NCBI RefSeq assembly: GCF_018861735.1
Contig: NZ_JAHLEB010000025.1
Coordinates: 1-64,000 of the forward strand
Length of the DNA: 64,000 nucleotides
From: Clostridium lacusfryxellense
GTDB taxonomy: Bacteria > Bacillota > Clostridia > Clostridiales > Clostridiaceae
Direction: 5' to 3'
Position 1 is the first letter of the stretch. Each line of letters starts with the position of its first letter. Below are positions 34,728 through 42,638 of this stretch, piece after piece. A program made the translations under genes and the position numbers. A model generated the notes under the pieces. It had not been told where the DNA came from, ran no database searches, and saw only the letters and a program-made list of their open reading frames with translations.

Positions 34728-36066
34728 TCATATCACCCCTTGCTTCTATGGTTATTACATCATTGTTAACATTTGTAACAACTCCATTAATACTTGAATG
34801 TATATTAGCTCCTAATTTACCTTCTTCTATTTCTCCTATTAAGTCACCAACACGTACCAAATCGCCAACTTTAACCATAGGCGTAGCTGGGGCTCCTATA
34901 TGTTGACTTAATTTAATATCTACCTTGAGTACATTACAAAGCTCGTCAATCAAAGGAGCACTTATATTGTATTTTGTAAGTCCCAGTCTTGCTATTAATC
35001 TTTTCATAGGAACTTTTCTACCATTTCTCATTATATTCACTTTGCTTGCCTGCTTAGGCGGAGTATTATTAACACCTTTTTCTTTAAGTCTTACTTTTAA
35101 TTCACCAATTATAGAGGAAGGAGCTAACCCCTGGTAACATGCATAATTTTCACAAATTCCACAACCACAGCAAAGTGCAGCAGATTTAAAAGCTTCTACA
35201 TCACTTGTTAAACCATTTGCAATAGCATTCATTATTCTGTGAGGCTGAATACTGTGCCCTAAAAGATACCTTGGACATAAATCAGTACACATTCTACACT
35301 GAGAACAAACTGACATTGCTCTATTTATTTTGATTGCACTTCTTGTTAACCTTCTTAAAATTATTGAATGTTCTTCTGGTAGCACAATTATAGCTTTAGA
35401 AGTTTTTGTTATTACATCTTCTATTTCCCCCAATCGTCCTGTCATAGGACCACCAAGAATTAATCTAAAGTTTTTAATCTTAACTCCCCCCGCTAGTTCT
35501 ATACATTGACCTATACTAGTTCCAATAGGAACCTTTAAAGTAGTGGGATTATTAACCTCACCAGTTATGGTTACATATTTTTCGGTAAGCGGTTTATCTA
35601 AGAATACGCAGTTATACACATTTAACACAGTTTCAGTATTAAGTACCACTGCACCTACCTCTATTGGCAAAGAACCCTGTGGAACTATTTTTCCAGTGGC
35701 TTCATAAACAAGAACAACCTCGTCACCAGCAGGGTAAACATTATCTAATATCTTTATTTCTATATTTTCGTATTTATATATAACAGCTTTTAATGAAGTT
35801 ATAGCCTGAGTATATTCCGATTTAATTGCATAAATACCCTTTTCAGCCTTTAATGTCTTAACTATTAACTCTAATGCAGTTAAAATTTGCTCCACATAAT
35901 ACTTAGATAATTGTCTATCAACCCTAAGTAGAGGTTCACACTCCGAAGAATTCAATATTACAACATCCGCCAAGCTATTTAATTTAGCATAAGTGGGAAA
36001 ACCTGCTCCACCTGCTCCAACAACACCACAAGCACGCAGTTTTGCTTTTAATTCTTCAATTTCCAT
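34720..36066 (-). CDS. pduS: PduS cobalamin reductase / RnfC-like electron transfer protein
   Basis: A 448-residue RnfC-type protein that reduces cob(III)alamin or shuttles electrons inside the microcompartment. The N-terminal RnfC barrel has GVVGAGGAGFPTYAKL, the SLBB domain is near residue 170 (VPIGTSIGQCIELAGG), and two 4Fe-4S motifs follow: CSQCRMCTDLCPR and CCGCGICENYACYQG. The C-terminal part has a lipoyl-like sandwich (KVGDLVRVGDLIGEIEEG). GAGGTG precedes the ATG. It lies between the vertex protein and PduT genes, as in other pdu loci. Confidence 0.9.
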   Translation of the reverse strand: MEIEELKAKLRACGVVGAGGAGFPTYAKLNSLADVVILNSSECEPLLRVDRQLSKYYVEQILTALELIVKTLKAEKGIYAIKSEYTQAITSLKAVIYKYENIEIKILDNVYPAGDEVVLVYEATGKIVPQGSLPIEVGAVVLNTETVLNVYNCVFLDKPLTEKYVTITGEVNNPTTLKVPIGTSIGQCIELAGGVKIKNFRLILGGPMTGRLGEIEDVITKTSKAIIVLPEEHSIILRRLTRSAIKINRAMSVCSQCRMCTDLCPRYLLGHSIQPHRIMNAIANGLTSDVEAFKSAALCCGCGICENYACYQGLAPSSIIGELKVRLKEKGVNNTPPKQASKVNIMRNGRKVPMKRLIARLGLTKYNISAPLIDELCNVLKVDIKLSQHIGAPATPMVKVGDLVRVGDLIGEIEEGKLGANIHSSINGVVTNVNNDVITIEARGDMNG

Positions 36067-36089
36067 CTAATCACCTCGATTTGCTAGAT

Positions 36090-36368
36090 CTATTCATCTA
36101 ACATTATATCTTTTTCATTATCTACAATACCTACAATAGCAGCATCTATTGGTGCATTTTCTATATCACATACTGCTCTTGCAGAACTTCCTGTCACTAC
36201 AAGAACAATTTCACCAACTCCTGCGCCAACATTATCTACAGCTACAATTCTATTATTAGCATCAAACCCGAAATCGCCTAAGGGTTCAACAATCAAAAAT
36301 TTGTTTCCAACTAGTTTTTGATTTTTCCTTGTTGAAATGACTTTTCCGATAACTTTTCCAATAATCAT
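36090..36368 (-). CDS. pduN: EutN/CcmL-family pentameric vertex protein (PduN)
   Basis: A 92-residue BMC-P protein that caps the vertices of the shell. MIIGKVIGKVISTRKN is the usual start, and VDNVGAGVGEIVLVVTGSSARAV is split around the conserved GAG turn of the family. The ATG at 36368 is chosen because AAGGGAG is ten bases before it; a TTG three codons earlier is too close to that site. It is followed by pduS and preceded, across a hairpin, by pduL. Confidence 0.9.
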   Translation of the reverse strand: MIIGKVIGKVISTRKNQKLVGNKFLIVEPLGDFGFDANNRIVAVDNVGAGVGEIVLVVTGSSARAVCDIENAPIDAAIVGIVDNEKDIMLDE

Positions 36369-36432
36369 AATTACCAAACTCCCTTAAATATATCTATAAT
36401 TAAAATTGCTTTTTTAGATGTTATTAAATTAC

Positions 36433-36483
36433 AGAAAGGCAAGTTCTTAATGTTATTAATTCATTTAAAGAACTTGCCTTTCT
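36433..36483 (-). other. Strong hairpin inside the operon between pduL and the vertex gene
   Basis: A perfect 16-bp inverted repeat (36433-36448 and 36468-36483, AAGAACTTGCCTTTCT and complement) with a 19-base loop. It begins five bases past the pduL stop. No T tract follows on the minus strand, so it is more likely an RNA-stability or processing element, or a partial terminator, than a full stop. Confidence 0.7.
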
Positions 36484-36487
36484 ATAA

Positions 36488-37123
36488 TTACTTTACTATT
36501 TCTAGTAAACTACCATTCTTGATTCCCATTGCATTAGCCTCATCTGTATCTATGTGCATTTCGAGTGAATAGGTAGGATCTATTCTAACTTGTACATTAC
36601 CTAGTATCCCACCACGTTCTCCTGGAATTTTCAAGTTAACAAGTTGATTATTCAAAAATCCAAACTTTTTACCTTCTTGAGGTGTCATGTGAACATGTCT
36701 TTTGGCAATTATACAACCTTCAATTAGCGTAACTGAACCATTAGGTCCTACTAATGTAATAGGTGCCGATTTTTCAATTAGGCCTGATTGACGTAGTGGA
36801 GCTTTTATTCCCATAACTATGGAATCAGTTTTTGATATCTCAACTTGACTCTCGCGCCTAAGTGGTCCAAGTATTCTAACCTTTTCCATAGAACTCAGTT
36901 TTGCTCCAAGGATAGTTACACACTCCTCTGCTGCAAATTGCCCTCCCATTAAGTCCTTCTTTTCTGTAAGCACACTACCTTTCCCAAATAGAATGTCCAT
37001 ATGAGCCCTTGACAAATGAACATGTTTTACAGAAATTCCCACTGATACAAACAGTTTATTATCATTGCTAACAGTTTCTTTAACAATTCTAGTTATTATC
37101 TGAACCAATTCATCCTTATCCAT
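36488..37123 (-). CDS. pduL: Phosphate propanoyltransferase PduL
   Basis: A 211-residue enzyme that converts propanoyl-CoA and phosphate to propanoyl phosphate and free CoA inside the shell. Zinc motifs SVKHVHLSRAHM and AKRHVHMTPQEG are both present, one per half. Residues 1-18, MDKDELVQIITRIVKETV, form the amphipathic helix expected of an encapsulation peptide. The start at 37123 (third codon of the open frame) has AAGG seven bases upstream. No propionate kinase is visible nearby, so ATP recovery must rely on a kinase elsewhere. Confidence 0.9.
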   Translation of the reverse strand: MDKDELVQIITRIVKETVSNDNKLFVSVGISVKHVHLSRAHMDILFGKGSVLTEKKDLMGGQFAAEECVTILGAKLSSMEKVRILGPLRRESQVEISKTDSIVMGIKAPLRQSGLIEKSAPITLVGPNGSVTLIEGCIIAKRHVHMTPQEGKKFGFLNNQLVNLKIPGERGGILGNVQVRIDPTYSLEMHIDTDEANAMGIKNGSLLEIVK

Positions 37124-37144
37124 AATCATACCTTAACTTTCAAA

Positions 37145-37636
37145 TTATTTTGCGCTTGGAAGTATTTTTTCTACATCACCATGTGGTCTTGGAATTACGT
37201 GTACTGCTACAAGTTCTCCAAGTCTTTGAGCCGCTGCTGCTCCAACCTCTGTTGCTGCTTTAACTGCTCCAACATCTCCTCTTACCATTACTGTTACAAG
37301 TCCTGAACCAATTTTCTCTGTTCCTATAAGTGTTACATTAGCAGCTTTTACCATTGCATCTGCTGCCTCTATTGCTGCTACTAGTCCTCTTGTTTCTACC
37401 ATACCTAATGATTGTTGTTCCATTTTTATTTCCTCCTCTATTATAATTTCTTTATTTTTTTCTTCATCTTCTTTTTTATTTATTTCAGTAGATGTTATTT
37501 CAGTCGAAGTTATAGCTACATTATCTTTAACTTTACTACTTTTACTTGTTGCATTTTTTTTATCATTTATATCTTTTATAACCTTTGTATCAATCTTTTC
37601 TTCAACTTCTTGTACTTCTAACCCACTTGAACTCAC
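37145..37636 (-). CDS. BMC-H shell protein with 71-residue N-terminal extension and internal start
   Basis: A 163-residue frame. Residues 72-163 are a normal single BMC domain, almost the same as the protein at 37957-38235 (four differences). Residues 1-71 are a charged, low-complexity extension rich in Lys, Glu, Ser and Thr with a short STEI repeat. The GTG at 37636 overlaps the TGA of the upstream shell gene, so the long form would come from coupled translation. An ATG at 37423 has GAGGAGG eight bases upstream, which should give a strong, separate 92-residue product. Two products from one gene recall PduB and PduB'. The extension could anchor cargo or link to the upstream protein; it may also be poorly translated. 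Confidence 0.8.
   Translation of the reverse strand: MSSSGLEVQEVEEKIDTKVIKDINDKKNATSKSSKVKDNVAITSTEITSTEINKKEDEEKNKEIIIEEEIKMEQQSLGMVETRGLVAAIEAADAMVKAANVTLIGTEKIGSGLVTVMVRGDVGAVKAATEVGAAAAQRLGELVAVHVIPRPHGDVEKILPSAK
37421..37438 (-). promoter_or_regulatory. Internal ribosome binding site and ATG within the extended BMC-H gene
   Basis: Minus-strand GAGGAGGA (37431-37438), then AATAAAA and ATG (37421-37423). This is as strong as the best sites in the window and matches the start of the paralogous 92-residue shell gene. Confidence 0.8.
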
Positions 37637-37944
37637 TTATTCACCACTTCTCTCGCTAAATTTAATTTTTCAGCACTGATTTGGATCATTCTTATAATTT
37701 CTTCATGAGGATTTGCAATTATTGCATGTGCAACAGTTTTAGTTATTTCATTTGCTCTTGCGGTGCCACTTTCAACTGCCTCTTGAACTGCGGAAATACT
37801 ACCAGTTACTATTATTGTTACAAGCCTTCCACCAAGTCTCTTTTCACAAGTAACAAATTCAACATCTGCGGTTTTCAGCATAGAATCTAGGGCTTCAACC
37901 GCTGCTACTATTCCTGATACTTCTACAAAACCTAATGCTTTCAT
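37633..37944 (-). CDS. BMC-H shell protein (103 residues)
   Basis: A single-domain hexameric shell protein, [20 protein letters not shown] to about residue 90, then a helical tail. It is clearly different from the two near-identical PduA-like proteins on either side (for instance [16 protein letters not shown] in place of [16 protein letters not shown]). A cysteine sits in the CEKR segment. The stop TGA overlaps the GTG of the next gene, so the pair is coupled. In the family these tiles make the faces of the shell with pores for small molecules. Confidence 0.88.
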   Translation of the reverse strand: MKALGFVEVSGIVAAVEALDSMLKTADVEFVTCEKRLGGRLVTIIVTGSISAVQEAVESGTARANEITKTVAHAIIANPHEEIIRMIQISAEKLNLAREVVNK

Positions 37945-37956
37945 AAAATAAATTTC

Positions 37957-38235
37957 CTACTTTGCGCTTGGAAGAATTTTTTCCACATCACCATGGGGTC
38001 TTGGGATTACGTGTACCGCTACAAGCTCACCTAGTCTTTGAGCTGCTGCTGCTCCAACTTCTGTTGCTGCCTTAACTGCTCCAACGTCTCCTCTTACCAT
38101 TACTGTTACAAGTCCTGAGCCAATTTTTTCTGTTCCTATGAGTGTTACGTCTGCAGCTTTTACCATTGCATCTGCTGCCTCTATTGCTGCTACTAATCCT
38201 CTTGTTTCTACCATTCCTAAAGCTTCTTGTGCCAT
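37957..38235 (-). CDS. pduA: PduA/PduJ-like BMC-H shell protein
   Basis: A 92-residue canonical hexameric shell protein. [18 protein letters not shown] is the conserved start, [20 protein letters not shown] spans the pore strand, and it ends [23 protein letters not shown] precedes the ATG. The paralogue inside 37145-37636 differs at only four residues, suggesting recent duplication or gene conversion. Confidence 0.92.
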   Translation of the reverse strand: MAQEALGMVETRGLVAAIEAADAMVKAADVTLIGTEKIGSGLVTVMVRGDVGAVKAATEVGAAAAQRLGELVAVHVIPRPHGDVEKILPSAK

Positions 38236-38261
38236 TTTAATATCCTCCTAAATTTTTATTA

Positions 38262-38570
38262 TTATTTTAATGAATTTATTTTTAATAATTTTTCTGTTTC
38301 TATATCTGGCCTTGCTATAACATGAGTGGTAACCACTCCTGATACCTTCTTAGCTGCCTCGCAGCCTGCATCCATTGCTGCTTTAACATCTTCTATTGTT
38401 CCTCTTATTTTTACCAAAACAAGTAGTGGTACTGGTAAACCATCAGCATTTGCTGGTTTATTATGATCAAAAGCATCGATTCTCACATTTGCAGCTTTAC
38501 ATGCCGCATCTGCTGCAACAAAAGCTGCAGTTAAGCCGTATACTTCAAGAAATCCTACACTTTCTGCCAT
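38262..38570 (-). CDS. BMC-H shell protein with pore-loop insertion
   Basis: A 102-residue single-domain shell protein: VGFLEVYGLTAAFVAADAAC at the start and VVTTHVIARPDIETEKLL at the end. Compared with PduA types it has an insertion around residues 33-45 (DHNKPANADGLPVPL), which should change the surface near the hexamer edge or pore. GAGGG precedes the ATG. It lies between the alcohol dehydrogenase and the PduA-like gene. Confidence 0.88.
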   Translation of the reverse strand: MAESVGFLEVYGLTAAFVAADAACKAANVRIDAFDHNKPANADGLPVPLLVLVKIRGTIEDVKAAMDAGCEAAKKVSGVVTTHVIARPDIETEKLLKINSLK

Positions 38571-38581
38571 ATTATATCCCT

Positions 38582-39796
38582 CTAAAAGTTTTCATTTACA
38601 TAAATAACTTTTATTCCTTCTTGTTTCATATTAACTTCCATAGCTTGGTTTAATTCATCTAATGGAAATTTATGAGTTATTAATTCTTCAAGTGGTATTC
38701 CTATTCCAGTTGCACGTTTTATAAAATCAATAGTTGTTGGATAATCCTGAGGTGTGTAAGTCCAAGAACCTACTAATGTGACTTCTTTATTACATATATC
38801 AAAGTGAGGGTTTATTGTACAATCTCCACCATTTACGAAGAAACCAACCTCACAAAGTCCACCACCACGTTTTATGAATTTCCAAATATTAGCTGCTGCT
38901 TTTGGAACACCAGTACATTGGAAAGCAAAATCAGCTCCAATTCCGCCACAAGCATCATTAACTGCTTTAGTTAAAGCTTCTATTCCGTTATGCTGCATAA
39001 AGTTTACAACTTTAGTAGCTCCCATCTTTTTAGCCATTTTCAATCTATTTTCATCACCATCAACAGCTATTATGTTCTCAACTCCAAGTGTTCTAACTAC
39101 TGAAATTAAAAGTAATCCGATTGGGCCACATCCTTGAACTACTACCTTACTATTAAACTTAAGTAATCCAGTAGTTTTCGCTCTCTCTACCGCATGGACT
39201 ACAACTGCTGCTGGTTCTATTAACAATCTTTGATTTAAGTTCATTCCAGTTACATTGAAATAAGTTGCATTTTTTCTTAATACTAAATATTCACCAAACC
39301 ATCCATTTAAATGAACATCATCATCAGGAAGAAGTCCAAATATTCCTGCATTTTCACAAAGATTAGTTCTACCTGGATTGCTTAAACATGGTTCACATTC
39401 CCCACAAGGAATAACGCAAGATACTAACTTATCACCAATTCTAACTGTCTTACCCGCTGTATCCCTTTTAACATTCTTACCTATTTTAACTATTTCACCT
39501 GAGCCCTCATGTCCTAGCACTACAGGTATAAGGCCAAATGGATCTCCTTTGTATTCATGTACATCAGTGCCACAAACTCCACAACCTTCAACCTTAACAA
39601 GAATTTCATCATCACTTATCTCAGGAATGTTATATTCTTTTACTTCTATTTTCCTCTCACCAGTAAGCATTGCAACGCGGCTAGTTTTAGGAATTGATCC
39701 ATTACTAGGTGAACTTTTAGTATCATTACTACTGCCAACCATTTCTTTCATAACTTGTTTAACAATGTCTTCAATATTAATTTGTTTAATATCCAT
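38582..39796 (-). CDS. Zinc alcohol dehydrogenase with N-terminal encapsulation peptide
   Basis: A 404-residue medium-chain dehydrogenase. Residues 1-20, MDIKQINIEDIVKQVMKEMV, form an amphipathic helix like other microcompartment targeting peptides, followed by a Ser/Asn/Pro-rich linker to about 37. The enzyme has CGVCGTD and LGHEGSGE for catalytic zinc, CGECEPCLSNPGRTNLC for structural zinc, and VQGCGPIGLLLIS for NAD. Most pdu loci use an iron-dependent PduQ; this is an unrelated replacement. It could reduce propanal to propanol, lactaldehyde to propanediol, or both, which would recycle NADH inside the shell. Confidence 0.82.
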   Translation of the reverse strand: MDIKQINIEDIVKQVMKEMVGSSNDTKSSPSNGSIPKTSRVAMLTGERKIEVKEYNIPEISDDEILVKVEGCGVCGTDVHEYKGDPFGLIPVVLGHEGSGEIVKIGKNVKRDTAGKTVRIGDKLVSCVIPCGECEPCLSNPGRTNLCENAGIFGLLPDDDVHLNGWFGEYLVLRKNATYFNVTGMNLNQRLLIEPAAVVVHAVERAKTTGLLKFNSKVVVQGCGPIGLLLISVVRTLGVENIIAVDGDENRLKMAKKMGATKVVNFMQHNGIEALTKAVNDACGGIGADFAFQCTGVPKAAANIWKFIKRGGGLCEVGFFVNGGDCTINPHFDICNKEVTLVGSWTYTPQDYPTTIDFIKRATGIGIPLEELITHKFPLDELNQAMEVNMKQEGIKVIYVNENF

Positions 39797-39807
39797 ATTT
39801 CAACTCC

Positions 39808-41247
39808 TTATCTTATTGACAACCCATCTGCGAGTACACACCTTCTGCTCTTTGTGAAGGTTTTTGCAGATGTAAGTCCTTCTCCAGTTCTACTTGCAAT
39901 AGTAAATGTGCAATATCCTTCTCCACCGAACCCAAGTGCTGCATATGATGGTGCATTCTTTACGAATATTGCTGTATCTATTTCTCTTGAAAGCCTAGTT
40001 AAATTACTTAAGTTTCTTGAATGCATATGAGCTGAATGTCTATTACCATGTTCAAGATCTTTTGCAACTTCTACAGCCTCATCAAAGTTTTCTACCTCTA
40101 CTACACCTAATATAGGCATCATTAATTCTTCAGCTATTAGAGGGTGATCTTTTGCACCTTTAAATATTATGCATCTTATATCTTCACTTACTTCTATGCC
40201 TAATGCTCTTAATATTTTGTATGCATCTTTTCCAACCCAATCTCTATTTAAGGATCTCCTACCACTATTTTCAATAAATACTATTTTTGTTAAATTCGTA
40301 GCTTCTTCACTTGTAATTTCATATGCTCCATTTTGAACCATATAATACATAAGCTCATCAACAATTTCTTTTACTGCCACTACTTCTTTTTCAGCTATGC
40401 ATGGAAGATTATTATCAAAACTAGCTCCATCTATAATGTCTTTTGCAGCTTTAGGAATATCTGCAGTTTCATCTACTACTACAGGAGGGTTTCCTGCTCC
40501 CGCACCTATTGCTCTCTTGCCTGAGGAAAGTGCTGCTGTTACAACTCCTGGACCACCAGTTGCTGCAATTAGTGCTATGTCTTTATGTTTCATCAAGATA
40601 TTACATGATTCTAGTGTTGGACTCGAAACAGTTGTTACTATATTTTCAGGTCCACCTGCTTCTATGGATGCTTCGTTGACAATTTTGACAGCCATTATAG
40701 CAACTTTATTAGAAGATGGATGAGCGTTGAAAACTACTGTGTTTCCAGCTGCTATCATACCTATACTGTTACATAAAATAGTTTCACTTGGATTTGTTGA
40801 TGGAGTTATTGAACCGATTACTCCAAAAGGACCCATTTCTACTAAAGTTAATCCTCTATCCCCAGACCAAGCTAATGTTTTTATATCCTCAGTACCTGGA
40901 GTTTTATTAGCTAAGAGTTGATGTTTTAAAATTTTATGATCTACTCTACCCATTCCAGTTTCTTCAACTCCAAGTCGTGCAAGCTCTTTAGCATTTTGTA
41001 TAGTCTTTTCTCTGATTTTCTTTATTATAGCTTCTCTTTGCTCTATAGTCATAATTTTCACTTTTTTTTGAGCAACTATTGCAGCTTCTATTGCATCATT
41101 AATATCATCAAAAACACCTAACGTAGAATTTAAAGGATTTGAAGATTTAAATAAATTTAAAGGTTTCGAAGCACTTTTGCTAACATTTTGTATATTTAAA
41201 AGCACTTGTTTAACTATCATTTCTATATCATTTTCTTTTACGGACAT
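39808..41247 (-). CDS. pduP: CoA-acylating propionaldehyde dehydrogenase PduP
   Basis: A 479-residue aldehyde dehydrogenase that makes propanoyl-CoA from propanal with NAD and CoA. The N-terminus, MSVKENDIEMIVKQVLLNIQ, is a typical encapsulation peptide, followed by a linker to about 40. GPFGVIGSITPSTNPSETI is the cofactor-binding region, and NNLPCIAEKEVV has the catalytic Cys. Its ATG follows directly on the TAG of pduO. With the zinc dehydrogenase it dismutates propanal. Confidence 0.92.
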   Translation of the reverse strand: MSVKENDIEMIVKQVLLNIQNVSKSASKPLNLFKSSNPLNSTLGVFDDINDAIEAAIVAQKKVKIMTIEQREAIIKKIREKTIQNAKELARLGVEETGMGRVDHKILKHQLLANKTPGTEDIKTLAWSGDRGLTLVEMGPFGVIGSITPSTNPSETILCNSIGMIAAGNTVVFNAHPSSNKVAIMAVKIVNEASIEAGGPENIVTTVSSPTLESCNILMKHKDIALIAATGGPGVVTAALSSGKRAIGAGAGNPPVVVDETADIPKAAKDIIDGASFDNNLPCIAEKEVVAVKEIVDELMYYMVQNGAYEITSEEATNLTKIVFIENSGRRSLNRDWVGKDAYKILRALGIEVSEDIRCIIFKGAKDHPLIAEELMMPILGVVEVENFDEAVEVAKDLEHGNRHSAHMHSRNLSNLTRLSREIDTAIFVKNAPSYAALGFGGEGYCTFTIASRTGEGLTSAKTFTKSRRCVLADGLSIR

Positions 41248-42231
41248 CTATTGTCCACCTCCTTCACTTAGTTCCTCCATAACATTTACTCCATAAAGGG
41301 CAATTTCATCATCCTGCTGCCCATTTCCTCCACTTACACCAACAGAACCTACAAACTTATTATTAATTTTTAGTGGATATCCACCTCCAAAAATAACTAT
41401 TCTGCTATCGGCACTATTAATACCTTGAAGAGTTTGTCCTGATTTAGACATTTTTCCTAGCTCTAAAGTACCTAACCTATATATAGCAGAAGTATATGCT
41501 TTGTTTACTGCTACATCATAACTACCTGGAAGAGCTCCATCCATAAAATGTACTGCTATTATGTTTCCCCACTGATTTGCTATGGCAATAACTACAGGCA
41601 AACCATTGCTTGTTGCCTTCTTCTCGATCTTGCCAAGAAGTATTTTAGACAAATCAAGATCTAAAACTTTTTTCGCCTCATAGTTAGCACCTTTGATCTT
41701 TAAGGATTCTTTCACTTTTTTAGTAATTTCCTCTCTGAAATCTACATATCTAGCTGTTGCAAAAAGATAATCTGATAAACGATTAATATATTTTTTACTA
41801 TATTCATCTACTGGATATGTTAAATCAATATCAATTAACAATCTCTCAACTTTTCTAGTTACTGTGCGGCATATATCCATAATAGATGAAATTCTATTTT
41901 CACCAGGCAGAATAAATTTATTTTGTGATATATACATTCCTTCATAATGATTTATAAGTTTTTCAATCTCATTTAAATTTTCTTTTGATAAATGATATTT
42001 ATCATTGTTTCCTGCTGCAATTTCTGCCATAACAGTACTTATATTGCTTTGTATATAACTTAACTCACCTTTTATTGTGTCCTCTTCTATTTCACTTTTA
42101 AGTAATCCTAAATAGCTAGAAAGTCCATCTATTTCACCAAGAATGTTAACCCTAGGATCACTTTTAAGTACTGATGCATTGTTTAAAAGGTTTGTATATC
42201 CCTTATCACCATTTTTTGTAGTGATACTCAT
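41248..42231 (-). CDS. pduO: PduO corrinoid adenosyltransferase with HbpS-like C-terminal domain
   Basis: A 327-residue two-domain protein. Residues 1-180 are the PduO-type adenosyltransferase (ITTKNGDKGYTNLL start; SDYLFATARYVDFRE end), which adds the adenosyl group to reduced cobalamin. Residues 195-327 are the GlcG/HbpS (DUF336) domain with FGGGYPLKI and GSVGVSGGNGQQDDEIA. It supplies coenzyme to the dehydratase after reactivation. Confidence 0.92.
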   Translation of the reverse strand: MSITTKNGDKGYTNLLNNASVLKSDPRVNILGEIDGLSSYLGLLKSEIEEDTIKGELSYIQSNISTVMAEIAAGNNDKYHLSKENLNEIEKLINHYEGMYISQNKFILPGENRISSIMDICRTVTRKVERLLIDIDLTYPVDEYSKKYINRLSDYLFATARYVDFREEITKKVKESLKIKGANYEAKKVLDLDLSKILLGKIEKKATSNGLPVVIAIANQWGNIIAVHFMDGALPGSYDVAVNKAYTSAIYRLGTLELGKMSKSGQTLQGINSADSRIVIFGGGYPLKINNKFVGSVGVSGGNGQQDDEIALYGVNVMEELSEGGGQ

Positions 42232-42246
42232 ATTACCACCAACCCT

Positions 42247-42579
42247 TTAATATTTTAAAGGTATTCCTTTAACTATTCTTGCAGCATTACTACCTGCAAG
42301 TCTAAGCTTATCATTATCTAAACAGCTATAACTTTGTAGTGGATTATTAGTTGGTAACTGGCATATAGTTATAGTGGCCATCTCTTCATCAATGCCTATA
42401 CCAGTTTCTAAAAGTGACTCAGAAGCAGCCGTAGTTGCCATTTCTTTAGATGATCCATATTCAATAGTTTCCACTTCATAAAGAACACCTTCTTCTTCAA
42501 TTCCTGCTAATACCTCTTTTAAGAAAGATTTTGAAGAACTAGTTACAAAAACTTTTATAACAGGTTTTTGGGTTTTCAT
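42247..42579 (-). CDS. pduH: Diol dehydratase reactivase small subunit PduH
   Basis: A 110-residue protein with the fold of the dehydratase beta subunit: VFVTSSSKSFLKEVLAGIEE at the start, MATITICQLPTNNPLQSY near the middle, and RLAGSNAARIVKGIPLK at the end. With PduG it swaps damaged cobalamin out of the enzyme. It lies downstream of pduG. Confidence 0.9.
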   Translation of the reverse strand: MKTQKPVIKVFVTSSSKSFLKEVLAGIEEEGVLYEVETIEYGSSKEMATTAASESLLETGIGIDEEMATITICQLPTNNPLQSYSCLDNDKLRLAGSNAARIVKGIPLKY

Positions 42580-42638
42580 ATTAATCTCCCTTGACTGATT
42601 ATCTTTTCAAAATGTTAGTCATTTCGTTAGGCATAATA

